Positions 11,909 to 22,249 of a stretch of 64,000 nt of DNA are shown piece by piece. This stretch comes from Epithemia pelagica (Eukaryota > Bacillariophyta > Bacillariophyceae > Surirellales > Surirellaceae). The translations under genes and the position numbers were made by a program. The notes beneath the pieces were generated by a model that saw only the letters and a list, made by a program, of their open reading frames with translations, was not told the DNA's origin and ran no database searches. The stretch spans positions 2,542,001 to 2,606,000 of the forward strand of contig OX337239.1 of assembly GCA_946965045.2 (NCBI GenBank), in the 5' to 3' direction. Within the stretch, counting starts at the first letter, position 1, and the number at the start of each line of letters is the position of its first letter.

Positions 11909-13148
11909 TCAGTTCTGGTAGTCACCATCATGACTCATCTCGTCCTCATCCACATCCACCTCTTGGACATCGGAGTCATCAGAATCATTGTAAGGGGCGA
12001 TGGTCCGTACCGTGCCTTGGTTTGCACGCTTTCGTTCCGGTTGCTTGGCGGCCTTGAGGAGTATCGAGAAAACAAACATCTTGGCAGCACCCCTGTGCTC
12101 CTTGGTGAAGTCTTTGTCCTTCGAACTGAAGGCTTGTAGTTTGTATTGCATATCTTCCTTCACACACTTGAAAGGTAACTTGACTTTCTGCTTTGCTACA
12201 AACTTTGGTTTGTCACCCTCATACGTTGCATGTTCCTGTTTGGCCCGGTCACAGAGTTGCTTGAACTCTGTGACCCTATGGTCCTCTTGCCCAAGATCAG
12301 GATGCGCCGACAACAGTCGACCTTTCTGGAAGAAATAGTTTGGCACAACAGAATCAACCTGGACTGCCATGCCATCATCCACCAGCCCGGGAGTGTAGGT
12401 CTTTGTGGACCCTCCTGGGACACACATGTCCACAGAACAGAACAGAGTATTAGAACTCTCAAACTAAGATACACAGTAGGGATGTGAAGCCGCTACTACC
12501 AGTTCCTTGAAAGCAGCACCACCACCACCCTTCTTAGGTGTCTTGGCCGGGGTGAGGCCCATCTTTTTGAACGCTTGAACCGCCTCCTCCATGCTGAAGC
12601 TGTTGATTTCGCTGTTGTTGTCTTCTACCTCTTCTTCTGCTGCACCAGATTCAACTGACGCCTCTTCAAGATCAATGGAGATGTCCTCCTCCTCCTCAGC
12701 CCCACTGTAGTCTCCGTCAAAAACTTCCTCGGCTTCGTCCTCGACAAGGTTGTTAACCTCTAGGCAATTTTGCTCTTCAGCAGCAACGGCTGATTCTATA
12801 ACAAAAGAAAGAAAGCAGTTAGAATCATGAAGCAACTTTCAACAATGGACACTTGCACTTACGCCGTTTACCAGCTCGGGCTTTCCGTGCCCCTGTCAAA
12901 GTCTGGTTAATATTCCAGGCTCTGGCTTTTTCGCGAAAGAGAGGGCCAAAATTCTTGTATGCCTTGTGGACGTCGGGCTTGCAGCGCTCGGGAAAGTGAG
13001 TGAGAAGGACTTTCTTCGCAGTGTTAACGGACGTGTCGTTGCTTTAAATTCCACCGTGGCTTGGACCCTTGCGAAAGAGTTCAGCGAGCTTGGCGTCGTC
13101 TTTCTTACTCCAAGCAGGTACTCTGTCGGTCGGTAGCACCACTTTCAT
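11909..13148 (-). pseudogene. Myb/SANT-like partner gene of the first Harbinger element, broken
   Basis: From an ATG at 13148 the minus strand reads MKVVLPTDRVPAWSKKDDAKLAELF, a tryptophan-containing SANT/Myb-like start. It then hits a TAA after GPSHGGI, beyond which the same frame continues SNDTSVNTAKKVLLTHFPERC. A 68-nt GT-AG intron (12796-12863) joins this to an acidic exon. A further frame (to the stop at 11909) codes a Lys-rich segment and an acidic tail; the splice into it is uncertain, because the neatest reading needs only a 36-nt intron. In Harbinger elements the Myb-like protein helps the transposase enter the nucleus and bind the ends. The single nonsense codon suggests recent inactivation. 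Family assignment is by layout and the Trp-rich N-terminus. Confidence 0.6.
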
Positions 13149-13346
13149 TTCATTGAGACACAAAATTTATGACGGCAAGAGATTGCGAGACAACGACGTG
13201 AAGTTCTTCTTCTGAGCACTCCGTTGTGTTTGTGTGACTGGCATGCTTGCAATCAGAAACGAGTTGACTTTCCCTCTCGCAGTCACACGGCATTGCAAGC
13301 AGGCGCGGTAACTGAAAAAACATAATTGGTCCGTTCAACGGAAAGA

Positions 13347-13537
13347 CCGAATTCCGAGATCTGGCCCGAATTCCGAGATCTGGCCCGAATTCCGAGATCG
13401 ACCCGAATTCCGACAAAAGTATACTTTATTTGAGAGTAAAAACCCGAATTCCGAGATCTGGCCCGAATTCCGAGATCGACCCGAATTCCGAGATCTGGCC
13501 CGAATTCCGAGATCGACCCGAATTCCGAGATCGGGAC
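13347..13537. repeat. 18/19-bp tandem array between the two divergent transposon genes
   Basis: Nine copies of CCCGAATTCCGAGATC followed by either TGG (19-bp unit) or GA (18-bp unit). The two forms often alternate, and a 30-bp AT-rich spacer (about 13412-13442) interrupts the array. Each copy holds a GAATTC. It lies between the Myb-like start (13148) and the transposase start (13905), so a promoter or transposase-binding role is possible but not shown. Confidence 0.9.
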
Positions 13538-13904
13538 CAGATTTCTGACATCAGGACCAAAATTAATTATTGACACGTGCCATCCAACTGACCGGCCCGC
13601 TTTCTTACGCTTAATCGGTTGTTTGTCTAATCTGTAATGGACATGTACGTGCTAAGTCAATATGACAGGTCTGGAGAGTGGTGTTATATTGGTCACGAAT
13701 GAAGTCATCTGCCTATGTAACACTATCAACGAAATCAACATGGATCCGTTCAAATTTTTCGGTGGGGAACGGTCCCTAATCCACAGTTGTAGTCCCTAGT
13801 AGAAGTAGAAAGGAGAAATCGATGCTCGCGTGAATCGTGAAAGGTACGATTTCTACCTAAAAGTCGTGTCTCGTCCTCAAGATTTCTCACAAAAACTGTC
13901 CATC

Positions 13905-14903
13905 ATGGCTCCGTCGAATGCCGAGGGGAACAAGCGGCAACGCTGGTCTGCCCCAAACCCTGAAGACTTTTTGTACTATGCCCGGTTGATCTGGAGCAAC
14001 GATTCCCTTTTGTTCCGCCGTAAAAAGGGGACCGTCCAAAGTGAGGAGCGGATGTTTCGGCAGTATTTTGGGTGTGGCATTCTTGTTTGCTTGAATTTGT
14101 GGTGCGCTCTTGTGGAGTCCGACTTGGTGTCTGTGTCAGGAACAATGTCCCATCTTCTTTGGACACTCATGTTCCTTCGGGTGTATGCAAAGGAACGAGT
14201 ATTGTGCACTCTGGCTGGTGGTGTCAACAGGAACACGTTCTCGAAATGGACATGGCTCTTCATTGATGCCATTGTCCGCCTTGAAAGTCAAGTGGTAAGT
14301 CTCCCTACAGTGGTTTTTGTTTGTTTTTGTTTCATTGTCTAACATTCCGAGAATGCTTTACAGATAGTGTGGGAAAACTGCTATAAGCTAGACAAAGGGA
14401 ATGACTGCCTCATTAGTGTTGATGGGACAGACTTTCGGGTGGCTGAGAACGGACGCAAGTTCTACAGCCACAAATTCAAGAAAAGTGCCCTCAGATATGA
14501 AATTGGGCTGTGTATTTTGACAGGGGATGTCGTGTGGTTGAATGGGCCATACGTTGCTGGCAGCCACAACGACATCACAATTTTCCGTGACTGTCTTCTG
14601 TCACACCTCGACCCCAATGAGAGGGTCGAGGCTGATGATGGCTACCGTGGCAAAGATCCTGAGTTTGTCAAGTGCCCAGCTGGATTCAGCAATCCAGCAG
14701 ACAATCTGAAAATGCAATAACGAGTCCGAAGCCAACAAGAAACCATCAACAAACGGTTCAAGGACTGGGGTTGTCTGCGTCAAACGTGGCGGCATGATAT
14801 TGCGTCCCATGGCCGTGCTTTCCGTGTCATCCTTATCGTCTCGCAACTTGCCATCAACAATGGAGAGAAACTCTTCTCCGTTGACTACACAGATCCATCC
14901 TAG
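13905..14903 (+). pseudogene. PIF/Harbinger DDE transposase, one in-frame stop
   Basis: The first ATG in frame is 13905. A 69-nt GT-AG intron (14295-14363, phase 0) joins LESQV to IVWENCYK. The DDE_4-type nuclease core shows LISVDGTDF (first Asp), then RYEIGLCILTGDVVWLNGPY, then ADDGYRG (second Asp). A TAA at 14718-14720 stops the frame after NLKMQ. The same frame continues RVRSQQETINKRFKDWG, which holds the catalytic Glu, and ends at TAG 14901. So the stop sits between the second Asp and the Glu and would abolish activity. Everything else in the core is intact, so the damage looks recent. Length without the stop would be about 309 residues. Confidence 0.85.
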
Positions 14904-15144
14904 TCGTCCACAGATCCATAGTCCATAGTCGTAACAGATACTAGTGAAATTAGCCATTGTCGAAATTCGGGTTTTAGCTATGGACTGTCAACACTATCTG
15001 CTTCAAGGCAATGATTAACTAGGATAGGTTGTGTTATGACTACTAGCCAGACTTCTCGTTCGGACTCGACAGGTTATTGGCCGATCTCTTGGCAGCCTCT
15101 CGTCCGAGACGGAACCAGCTTTTAAGGCAATTTCGTTATGCCGT

Positions 15145-15238
15145 ATGCCGGCCCTCTAGAAACAGGTTGTTTTTGGACCAGAGGGATGGGGGTGGTTAAC
15201 TGAAATTAAACCCTCAAAACCACCCCCGCTAGGGGGTG
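15145..15238 (-). repeat. Right terminal inverted repeat of the first Harbinger-type element
   Basis: The partner of 11113-11195. Its outer 19 bases, read on the minus strand, are the same CACCCCCTAGCGGGGGTGG. Confidence 0.85.
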
Positions 15239-15248
15239 ACAAAAACTC

Positions 15249-15583
15249 GTTCAACGCTCTCGCTCTCTCGTCGTGTCCACACAAACAAAGATCCATTGTC
15301 GTGTTATCGAACGAGGATCTCCGCCATCAGATCAGGGTGGACTCGACAAAAGCGGCCAGTAGTATCGTTTCTCCGAAGGACAAGCTTACTTGTGTGGAAT
15401 TGAGGGCTTCATTCATTTGTAAAACATTGAAGGGTAAGTACGCTCTTGTTCCTCCATGATGGATCCTGTGACATGCGATTTTGATGAAGCGTGACAACTG
15501 TTTTGTCATTTGAACCGACACGTGTCGGTTGGTTCTCACGTCTACGGAACGCACTGACTCTATTTCATTGCCTTATTGAATGA
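15249..15583. other. Upstream region of the ankyrin gene
   Basis: 335 bp from the right end of the transposon to the ankyrin-gene ATG. It must hold that gene's promoter. The only structure seen is the 10-bp duplication at its left edge. Confidence 0.45.
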
Positions 15584-18467
15584 ATGAAGCTTTCAGGAAC
15601 AATGAGAGAATCTTGGCGTTTGCTTGGAAGTCTGATCACCACGACGTGGTTGATCGCATCGATATCGGCACAATCCGACTCGAAGATGCCTCCCCCTTTT
15701 TTCTTACAAGACCCAACGGACTCCTTATGTCTCGCTGGAGAGGTCTTTAAACGATGCTCCATAGATACGCTATGGTACGCCACTGGCACCCAAGGTGAGT
15801 CTCTTTTTTATTGCGTGCAGTGGTTGAATGGATGCTGTCAGCATTGTAGTTCTCAGCATTGTTGTGACACGCATAGGGGCCTATCAAATTCACAAACGAC
15901 CTTTGGATGGAGTGGTGGACGAGCAGGATGACGGACTTTGCTTATCGAAAAAGAGTTGCAAGGACTCAGATATCGAGAAGATGATGGATGTCAAAGTCAC
16001 CAAATGCAGTAACTGTGGTGCCAAGGGATGGAATATTCTCGGTGAGAACGAAGTCGGATATACGTTGTTAACCGACGATGGAAAAACATGTCTAGCACGA
16101 TTGCCTGCAGCGGAGGGAGGACCAAACTCTCCAGTCGTCAATGACAAGGCAGTCACAGCTCCTTGCGACGGCAAAGATACGCCAGTCACAACCTTGCAGC
16201 TTCAGTTTGCTTCCGCCTCCGATATTTCTACCATGGCCTCACCCGGGGCACGCCTCGTGACGGCTGCAGCAGATGGCGATAAGAAAATGATCCAGAATAT
16301 TTTGAAGGAAGATGGTGTAAGCATCAATGATAAAGATTGGGATGGCTTGACTGCCTTGATCCCTGCAGCATCCGCCGGACATTTGGACTTGTGCAAGTTC
16401 TTAGTCAAGACCGCAGGAAGCGATGTTAATGCTGCTGACAAGGACGGAATTACGGCCCTCATGGAAGCCTCTATCATGGGGCATGTCAAAATTGTTGAAT
16501 TTTTGATTGAAAATGGAGCCACGGTGGACGAAACTGCCAAATCGGGTATTACTGCGCTGTGGTTAGCTGCGAGTGAAGGACAAGACGACGTCGTCAAACT
16601 CTTACTGAACAAGGGCAATGCGGATCCTGCCAATACGCGCATTGATGGAATTTCGGCGCTCATGACTGCAGCTGTGGGTGGACATGCTTCCATGGTCAAG
16701 TTATTGCTCGAACAAGCAGGTGTCAATGCTACCGCCGTGGACAAGGAAGGACTGACTCCCCTGATGAATTCTGCGGAGAAAGGGGATGTCGAAGTTGTGA
16801 AGGCTTTGCTGGAGTCTATTCCAGCAGAAGAACGTGGCACATACGTCAACCACTTCTCTGCTACCGGATTTACGGCTCTTGTCATTGCTTCAGCGCACGG
16901 ACACAAGGACGCCGTCGAGGCAATGTTGGATTATGGTGCTGACGCTTCGATTGGGTGTCAAGATACCGGTGTGACTGCGCTCATGTATGCAGCGGCCAAC
17001 AAACAGTTGGACGTTGTAAAATTGCTATTGGAAAAGGGTAAAGTAGACGTGGATCAGCGTCACAATGGTGGTGGAACTGCCTTGATTGAAGCTGGATCTG
17101 GAGGGGCAGTGGAAGCCATGAAAATATTAATCGAAGCTGGTGCGAACATTGATGCGAAGGACGAGGATGGAGTATCTCCGCTCATGGGCATCGCTTCCAC
17201 TTGCGTAATGGAAGGGCAAGAATACATGTGGGATTTGTTGGAAAAGGCTGGTTTGGCTGATGTAGAAATCAATCGCATGTCATTCTCTGGGGGCACCCCA
17301 ATCATGTTTGCGGCTGCGGGTGGCCATACCCCATGTGTTCAATTCTTCCTGGATCGCGGAGCGCACGTAAATGTCCGGTCCAAGGCGACACCGGAGTACT
17401 TGGCCAAGCTAGAGCAACATCAATTGGAATCGGGTACCACTGAACAAAACGAAAATGAACGCCATGTTGACGATGTCACACCACTGATTGTAGCCACCCA
17501 AGGAGGGCATTTGGAATGTGTACAAGCGCTACTGGATGCTGGTGCTGACGCTACGTTGGTAGATGCGGAAGGACGAACTGCCTTGACACTGGCAATCAAA
17601 GGCAATTATGGCGATGTAGCGATCGCGTTGATTAAGGCAGGCGCTGATCCGAACATGCCCTTTACCGATGAAGAAGGAGTGGAACACAACTTGCTCTTTG
17701 ATTCCATTATGGTAGAGAATGAAGAGTTTGCCAAAGTGCTTGTTGAGAAAGGAGCAGATTTGTATCACAAGGATGCCAAACTTGTCTCGACGTTGCTTCA
17801 AGCTAGTCATCGTGGATTGGTGGACGTTGTTCGTGTTCTTGTGGATGCTCACAAGTCTCGCGGCAATGGTAGCACGTTCTTGGACGATGCCAGTGATGAA
17901 GGTGTAACTCCTCTGATTGCCGCCGCTTCGGAAGGACATGACGCTGTTGTATCGCTCCTGCTTCAAGTTGGTGCCAATGGGAATGCAAAGGACAAAGATG
18001 GGACATCGGCGTTAATGGCAGCTTCTGCACGAGGGCATTTATCCATTGTGAAGGTTTTGATTGCGAATGGTTCCAATGTGAATGAACAAAACCAAGATGG
18101 GCATTCCGCGCTCATGTTTGCGTATAATGGCAAGAACCAAGTACAAACCCTGTTGGAACGATACGAACAGTACTATGAGGAACAACAGCAGGCTTCGCAG
18201 GAGCAAGGTACAGAGGAAGTACAAGAAGAACAGGATGATGGTGGTACTGGACCAATAATTAAAGAAGCTTTGAGCAATCACACGGCATTGGTGGACTTTT
18301 TGCTCAGCAATGGTGCAGATGCCTCTCTTAAAGATAAGGAGGGGCATGTGGCAAAAGATTTTGACTATCAAGCAGATAATCCAGCCGTGTTTGGTAAGGG
18401 AACCCTGAACTCAGATAATGAGGCCACAGGAAGTAGGGGAACCAATGATGCAAAGGAAGAATTGTAA
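15584..18467 (+). CDS. Secreted or lumenal multi-ankyrin-repeat protein, spliced
   Basis: Exon 1 starts at ATG 15584 and codes a signal peptide (LLGSLITTTWLIASISAQS) followed by a Cys-containing segment (DSLCLAGEVFKRCS). It ends at 15794 before GTGAGT. Two acceptors are phase-compatible, after 15849 or after 15876; the second gives TGTQG-AYQIHKRP and reads more naturally. Exon 2 runs to 18467. After a second Cys cluster (CLSKKSCKDSD, KCSNCGAKGW) come about 15-18 ankyrin repeats. Many have the consensus DGxTALMxAAxxGH-xxVxxLLxxGA, from about 16245 to 18350, with an acidic Gln-rich insert before the last repeat. Ankyrin repeats bind proteins. A signal peptide on such a protein is unusual outside algae and protists, where ankyrins are mostly cytosolic. 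Function unknown. Confidence 0.85.
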
Positions 18468-18764
18468 AGCCTATCCCTGTATGAAGGTTGCAACAGCAGA
18501 ACCAAAAAGATCCTCAACTCCGTATGTAGTATGTCAACTTTAGTACTAAAGGCGTTAACTTCTCATTCTACGTTTCGTGTGACTTTTTGTTTGAGGAGCA
18601 GCCTTCACCAATAAATGACAAGTCTGTGAGCCACTTATACAGAGGATATGGAGGTGCACATGGGAGACGAGTTCTGAGACAAATCATGAGGCCTAGAAAT
18701 GACACCTAGTTTGGTACTTCATCGAAAAGTACACATTTCCGGGTGGCCGTTCTGCTTTCTTCAC

Positions 18765-20489
18765 TCATGGGGTTCCATTGGCAACATTGCCAATCTCCGT
18801 TGCAGCATCCTCCTTGTCTCCCCCTCCCTCAACAGCAACAGTCTCATCGCTTACGACAGCAACAGGTTGGTAGACAGGTCCATTGGTCGGTAGGACCTGA
18901 CTCCCGGCAAAGTCACCTCTCTCTACGGCGAATGTTGTTGCAATTCCTGCCGGATCGTACCCTTGCTGTCGTTGGCCTGCGTCTACCCACTGTCGTTGAG
19001 GCGGTTGTGGCGGTGTTTGTGATGTGGCTGTGGATGGGACAGGAGGCCGTTGGGGTGGACAGGAGGGTGGCCAAGCGACACCGAAAAAATAGGTTGAGAT
19101 AAGAACAGTGGCAACACTAACGTACATGGTTCCAGTTGAGGTGGTTTCATATCCCCAAAACCAAAAGGTCAAAACCGTTGACAAAGCGTAGGCTAGGACC
19201 AAACACAACTTGTCGTGGAGAGCTGTGACATATTTCAAGGTAGCCATCATCAAAACTGTACCCATGGACAAGAGAGGGACAAAGAAACACCTCCAAAGAA
19301 TCACACTCGAAGTTTCATCCGTTTGTTCACTTTCACTCTCATCATCTTCTTCGTCAAAGGGTATTGATTTCGGTGTCCAAATGGTTTGAACAAGATTAAT
19401 CAATCCAGCATAGACAGAGTATTGAATGGATCGCATCCACAAGGATGCCGAGGGGGGCGAGGCACGTGCCAACGCCAAATCTTGTTTCAGTATTCTTTCC
19501 CAATAAACCGCAGCACCAGCTCCAGCAGCAATCGACAACAGCACCCAGGACAAGCCAGTCACTACGATCTTCAGCCAACTTCCATAACGCCTAACTCCAC
19601 CATGAACAGGATTGGCCAACAAGGTTCCAATCAGGGAGGAGCACAAACAAAGCCATTGATGTCGAGTAAATCTATACTGGAACACAATGGTACACAAACA
19701 TGCCACACCCACCAGGACACCTTGTAAGCTTAACTCAGCAACAAAAAATGGCAAGTAATAAAAGGATTGATAGATTGCATGCCTTTCAATCAGCGTCAAC
19801 AACACCACCACTGCCGGTTTGAGGGCATCCTTGTAATTTTGTACAAAATTCAGTGCAAGGGATTGATACAATAAGGATGTGGCGGTAGACCAGAGCGACG
19901 AGAGGGAGGACCAAGAAGCAGGCAGAGTACGAAGACGGTTCTGTTGAAACTCTTGTTTCGCTTGTTCCCAGATTTCCAACACGACACAAACCACGAGACG
20001 CAGCACATCGAGAAAAAAGTTGAAGGCGTGCAACCGACGGCGATCCATGTGTTCGTATTGATGTAGAATCACTTGTAAATGCACCAAGACTCGTATCAAA
20101 AATGCCTGGATAGTGGTGGCAATCAGCAGTCCCCATTGGAAGAGAGATAAGTTGTAATAAGTCTCGGAAACCAACCGACCATTCGTCAACACCGCCTCAA
20201 GCAACGAATCTGAATCATTGTCGGGAGATACAAGACCTGGACCTGGTTGTTCAGTAGCTAAAGGAGGTGTAGGTATGGAGGTAATCGTATTCGCCTTAGT
20301 GGAAAGAGATCCATCCAAATCTTGTGGACTGGACGACGGACCGGATCTTGTCTCGATTACTACGGGTGCGGCTTCCTCCTGTCCGTTAAGATGTCGTCGT
20401 TCTTCTTGTTGATGATGCGACTCATATTCCGAGGAGAGCAAGGGCTCCTGAAGGGGATGATTAGGACGATTACTATTGTTTGGATTCAT
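18765..20489 (-). CDS. Nucleotide-sugar transporter (SLC35-like)
   Basis: I choose the ATG at 20489 (MNPNNSNRPNHPLQEPLLSSEYE), giving 574 residues. The frame is open to 20654, but that upstream ATG lies 3 bp from a transposon insertion. The N-terminus is polar with an acidic dileucine-type EPLL. About ten membrane helices follow, with family-like features: ALNFVQNYKDALKPAVVVLLTL, a long variable acidic loop (PFDEEDDESESE), and a C-terminal ALHDKLCLVLAYALSTVLTFWFWG block resembling the last helices of SLC35A transporters. The tail is Pro/Gln-rich. Such proteins exchange UDP- or CMP-sugars for the nucleoside monophosphate in the Golgi membrane. The sugar cannot be told. It is convergent with the ankyrin gene (297 bp gap). 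Confidence 0.8.
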   Translation of the reverse strand: MNPNNSNRPNHPLQEPLLSSEYESHHQQEERRHLNGQEEAAPVVIETRSGPSSSPQDLDGSLSTKANTITSIPTPPLATEQPGPGLVSPDNDSDSLLEAVLTNGRLVSETYYNLSLFQWGLLIATTIQAFLIRVLVHLQVILHQYEHMDRRRLHAFNFFLDVLRLVVCVVLEIWEQAKQEFQQNRLRTLPASWSSLSSLWSTATSLLYQSLALNFVQNYKDALKPAVVVLLTLIERHAIYQSFYYLPFFVAELSLQGVLVGVACLCTIVFQYRFTRHQWLCLCSSLIGTLLANPVHGGVRRYGSWLKIVVTGLSWVLLSIAAGAGAAVYWERILKQDLALARASPPSASLWMRSIQYSVYAGLINLVQTIWTPKSIPFDEEDDESESEQTDETSSVILWRCFFVPLLSMGTVLMMATLKYVTALHDKLCLVLAYALSTVLTFWFWGYETTSTGTMYVSVATVLISTYFFGVAWPPSCPPQRPPVPSTATSQTPPQPPQRQWVDAGQRQQGYDPAGIATTFAVERGDFAGSQVLPTNGPVYQPVAVVSDETVAVEGGGDKEDAATEIGNVANGTP

Positions 20490-20656
20490 CTCGCTTGTTC
20501 TGGTCGAATCTAATTGATGGATACAGCGATGGCGATCACTCGTCACTCGTAGGAGTATGAGCAAGATCGATTCAATCGTGTGAACGGCCGCGCGGTGTAT
20601 GTCCTCGGATAGATTCAATAGTAATAGTAGGGCTAGGGTGCCATACCCATGCATAA

Positions 20657-20681
20657 GGCTATCTCCACCCGAGCGCCGCTA
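20657..20681 (+). repeat. Left terminal inverted repeat, second Harbinger element
   Basis: GGCTATCTCCACCCG plus an imperfect AGCGCCGCTA. Further in, the sequence repeats TAGCGG/CCGCTA motifs (20720-20790). Confidence 0.88.
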
Positions 20682-20813
20682 TGCTGACGTATTCGAGCTT
20701 TCTGATTGGCCTCGCTATCCGGATAGCGGGTTAGCGGAGCCAAGAGGAAATGAACTCCACGATCTCCGTTATACAACAGTGCCGCTATTGATAAGGCATT
20801 TGCAAATTCACAT

Positions 20814-22241
20814 ATGCCCTATCTTGTTTCGGTTTTAAAGAATGAGAGGGGAGAGGGGTCATCAAACAATAGTCAGCAAGAACAGACCAAAGTTTGCTCA
20901 AAAAAGATGGAGGACTCGTTGGATGAACTGTTGGAGCTGCTCCAACAGGAGGCAGATGTTGACATTGGTGTAGCTTCTACAGTTGCATCTGACCTCCTGG
21001 AACAACATACTAGCACCCAACATGGTGGTTCGCCTAAAGGAAAGGCACCAAACAAGAGTCGTGACTTTGACGAAGCGTACAAGCGATTGGTGCGCAATTA
21101 CTTTGATGGAGAAAACTCCATCTACGACGAGGCAGACTTTGAGCGTCGGTTCCGATTACCCCGCGCAGTTTTCAATCAGATATACAACCAACTTTATGGT
21201 AGTGGTTGCTTCACGCAACATTACATGCTTGATGGACGTCCTGGGATCAACCCACTTGTGCGTCTTGTGGCTTGCTTTCGGAAGATTGCTTATGGGGATG
21301 CTGATGACAGGGAAGATGAAAATCTTTGCTTGTCTGAGTCGGTCTTACATGAATCCTTTGAGCAATTCTTATCCCTTATCAAACAACATTTTGCCAAAGA
21401 CTATTTAAATCGCCAACCTACGTCTTCGGAAAAGGAGCACGCGTTGAAGAAAAATGCTGCTCGTAACTTCCCAGGTTGCTTTGCGTCATGGGATTGCAAG
21501 CATTTCAATTGGGAAAACTGTCCTAAAGCTTGGGAAGGGCAATTCCGTGGAAAGGAGGGTGTCACCACTCTTGTATTGGAAGCAATTTGTGATCCTGACT
21601 TGTACATTTGGTTTTTCTTTTTTGGGCAACCAGGGACTTTGAACGACATAAACATTCTGGATAAGAGTTCCATAGTTGGCGCAATGGTGAATGGCTCCTT
21701 TGATTTTTCGTGTCCCGCTCCATACAAGATAGGACCAAATTGGAGAGACTACATGTACTTCTTGGTGGATGGTATCTATCCAGACTGGTCCATTTTCATT
21801 GATTCCTGTCAGGGCTCTGATGAAGAAAAGCTCAAGTATTTTTCATCATGTCAAGAAGCCGTCCGTAAAGACATTGAACGCTGTTTTGGTGTTCTGGTTA
21901 AGAGGTTCCATATTCTCAAGCGACCTCTGCGGTTCTGGACCCGATCAAAAATTGGAGATGTGTTGGATTGTTGTATTATCCTACACAACATGTGTGTCGA
22001 GCATGGACGTGGCACGGATCCGATGGATGTCGATAGCGAAAACATGGCGTTCAATGCCGAGACAGATGAAGTCGTGTCGTTGTTTGGTGCACCAGCCGAG
22101 GAAGTTGGTGCTGTCGGAGGAAGTGGAATTCAAGCCATTCTCCAGCATGCTCATTTGCAGGAGAATATCCAGGACTCGCAACAAAAAATATCCCTAAAAG
22201 GCGACCTGATTGAACATGCATGGTCTAAACGTAACGGGTAG
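20814..22241 (+). CDS. PIF/Harbinger DDE transposase (plant-transposon-protein type)
   Basis: 475 residues from ATG 20814; a second start (MEDSLDELLELL, 20907) is also possible. The N-terminal third has a helix-rich DNA-binding part (FRLPRAVFNQIYNQLYGSG). The nuclease core shows FASWDCKHFNW (first Asp), then TLNDINIL, YFLVDGIYPDWSIF (second Asp) and KDIERCFGVLVKRFHIL (Glu), then the CCIILHNMCVEH block typical of the family. No stop or frameshift is seen, so this copy could be active. It is convergent with its Myb-like partner, with only 8 bp between their stop codons. Confidence 0.92.
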   Translation: MPYLVSVLKNERGEGSSNNSQQEQTKVCSKKMEDSLDELLELLQQEADVDIGVASTVASDLLEQHTSTQHGGSPKGKAPNKSRDFDEAYKRLVRNYFDGENSIYDEADFERRFRLPRAVFNQIYNQLYGSGCFTQHYMLDGRPGINPLVRLVACFRKIAYGDADDREDENLCLSESVLHESFEQFLSLIKQHFAKDYLNRQPTSSEKEHALKKNAARNFPGCFASWDCKHFNWENCPKAWEGQFRGKEGVTTLVLEAICDPDLYIWFFFFGQPGTLNDINILDKSSIVGAMVNGSFDFSCPAPYKIGPNWRDYMYFLVDGIYPDWSIFIDSCQGSDEEKLKYFSSCQEAVRKDIERCFGVLVKRFHILKRPLRFWTRSKIGDVLDCCIILHNMCVEHGRGTDPMDVDSENMAFNAETDEVVSLFGAPAEEVGAVGGSGIQAILQHAHLQENIQDSQQKISLKGDLIEHAWSKRNG

Positions 22242-22249
22242 GTTAATCA

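Larger units (their letters stand above)
11103..15248. mobile_element. Decayed Harbinger-type DNA transposon with 10-bp target duplication
   Basis: The element proper is 11113-15238 (4126 bp). Its ends form imperfect inverted repeats of about 85-95 bp that begin CACCCCCTAGCGGGGGTGG and share GAGGGTTTAATTTC, CCACCCCCAT and TCTAGAGGGCCGGCAT further in. Immediately outside, ACAAAAACTC stands at 11103-11112 and again at 15239-15248. This is a perfect 10-bp direct repeat, read as the target-site duplication. Inside are two divergent genes: a DDE transposase (+) with an in-frame stop, and a Myb-like partner (-) with an in-frame stop. The two-gene layout and the DDE sequence fit PIF/Harbinger, but that superfamily normally duplicates 3 bp (TWA). 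Confidence 0.88.

Noticed and set aside
12450-12490. 36-nt intron in the Myb-like pseudogene
   Set aside because: Same reason; the gene is already broken, so the join is left open.
13347-13537. CRISPR array
   Set aside because: The units are directly adjacent with no unique spacers, in a eukaryotic transposon.
18765-20654. Long form of the sugar transporter starting at ATG 20654
   Set aside because: The extra 55 residues are not family-like and the ATG lies at the transposon border; ATG 20489 is preferred.
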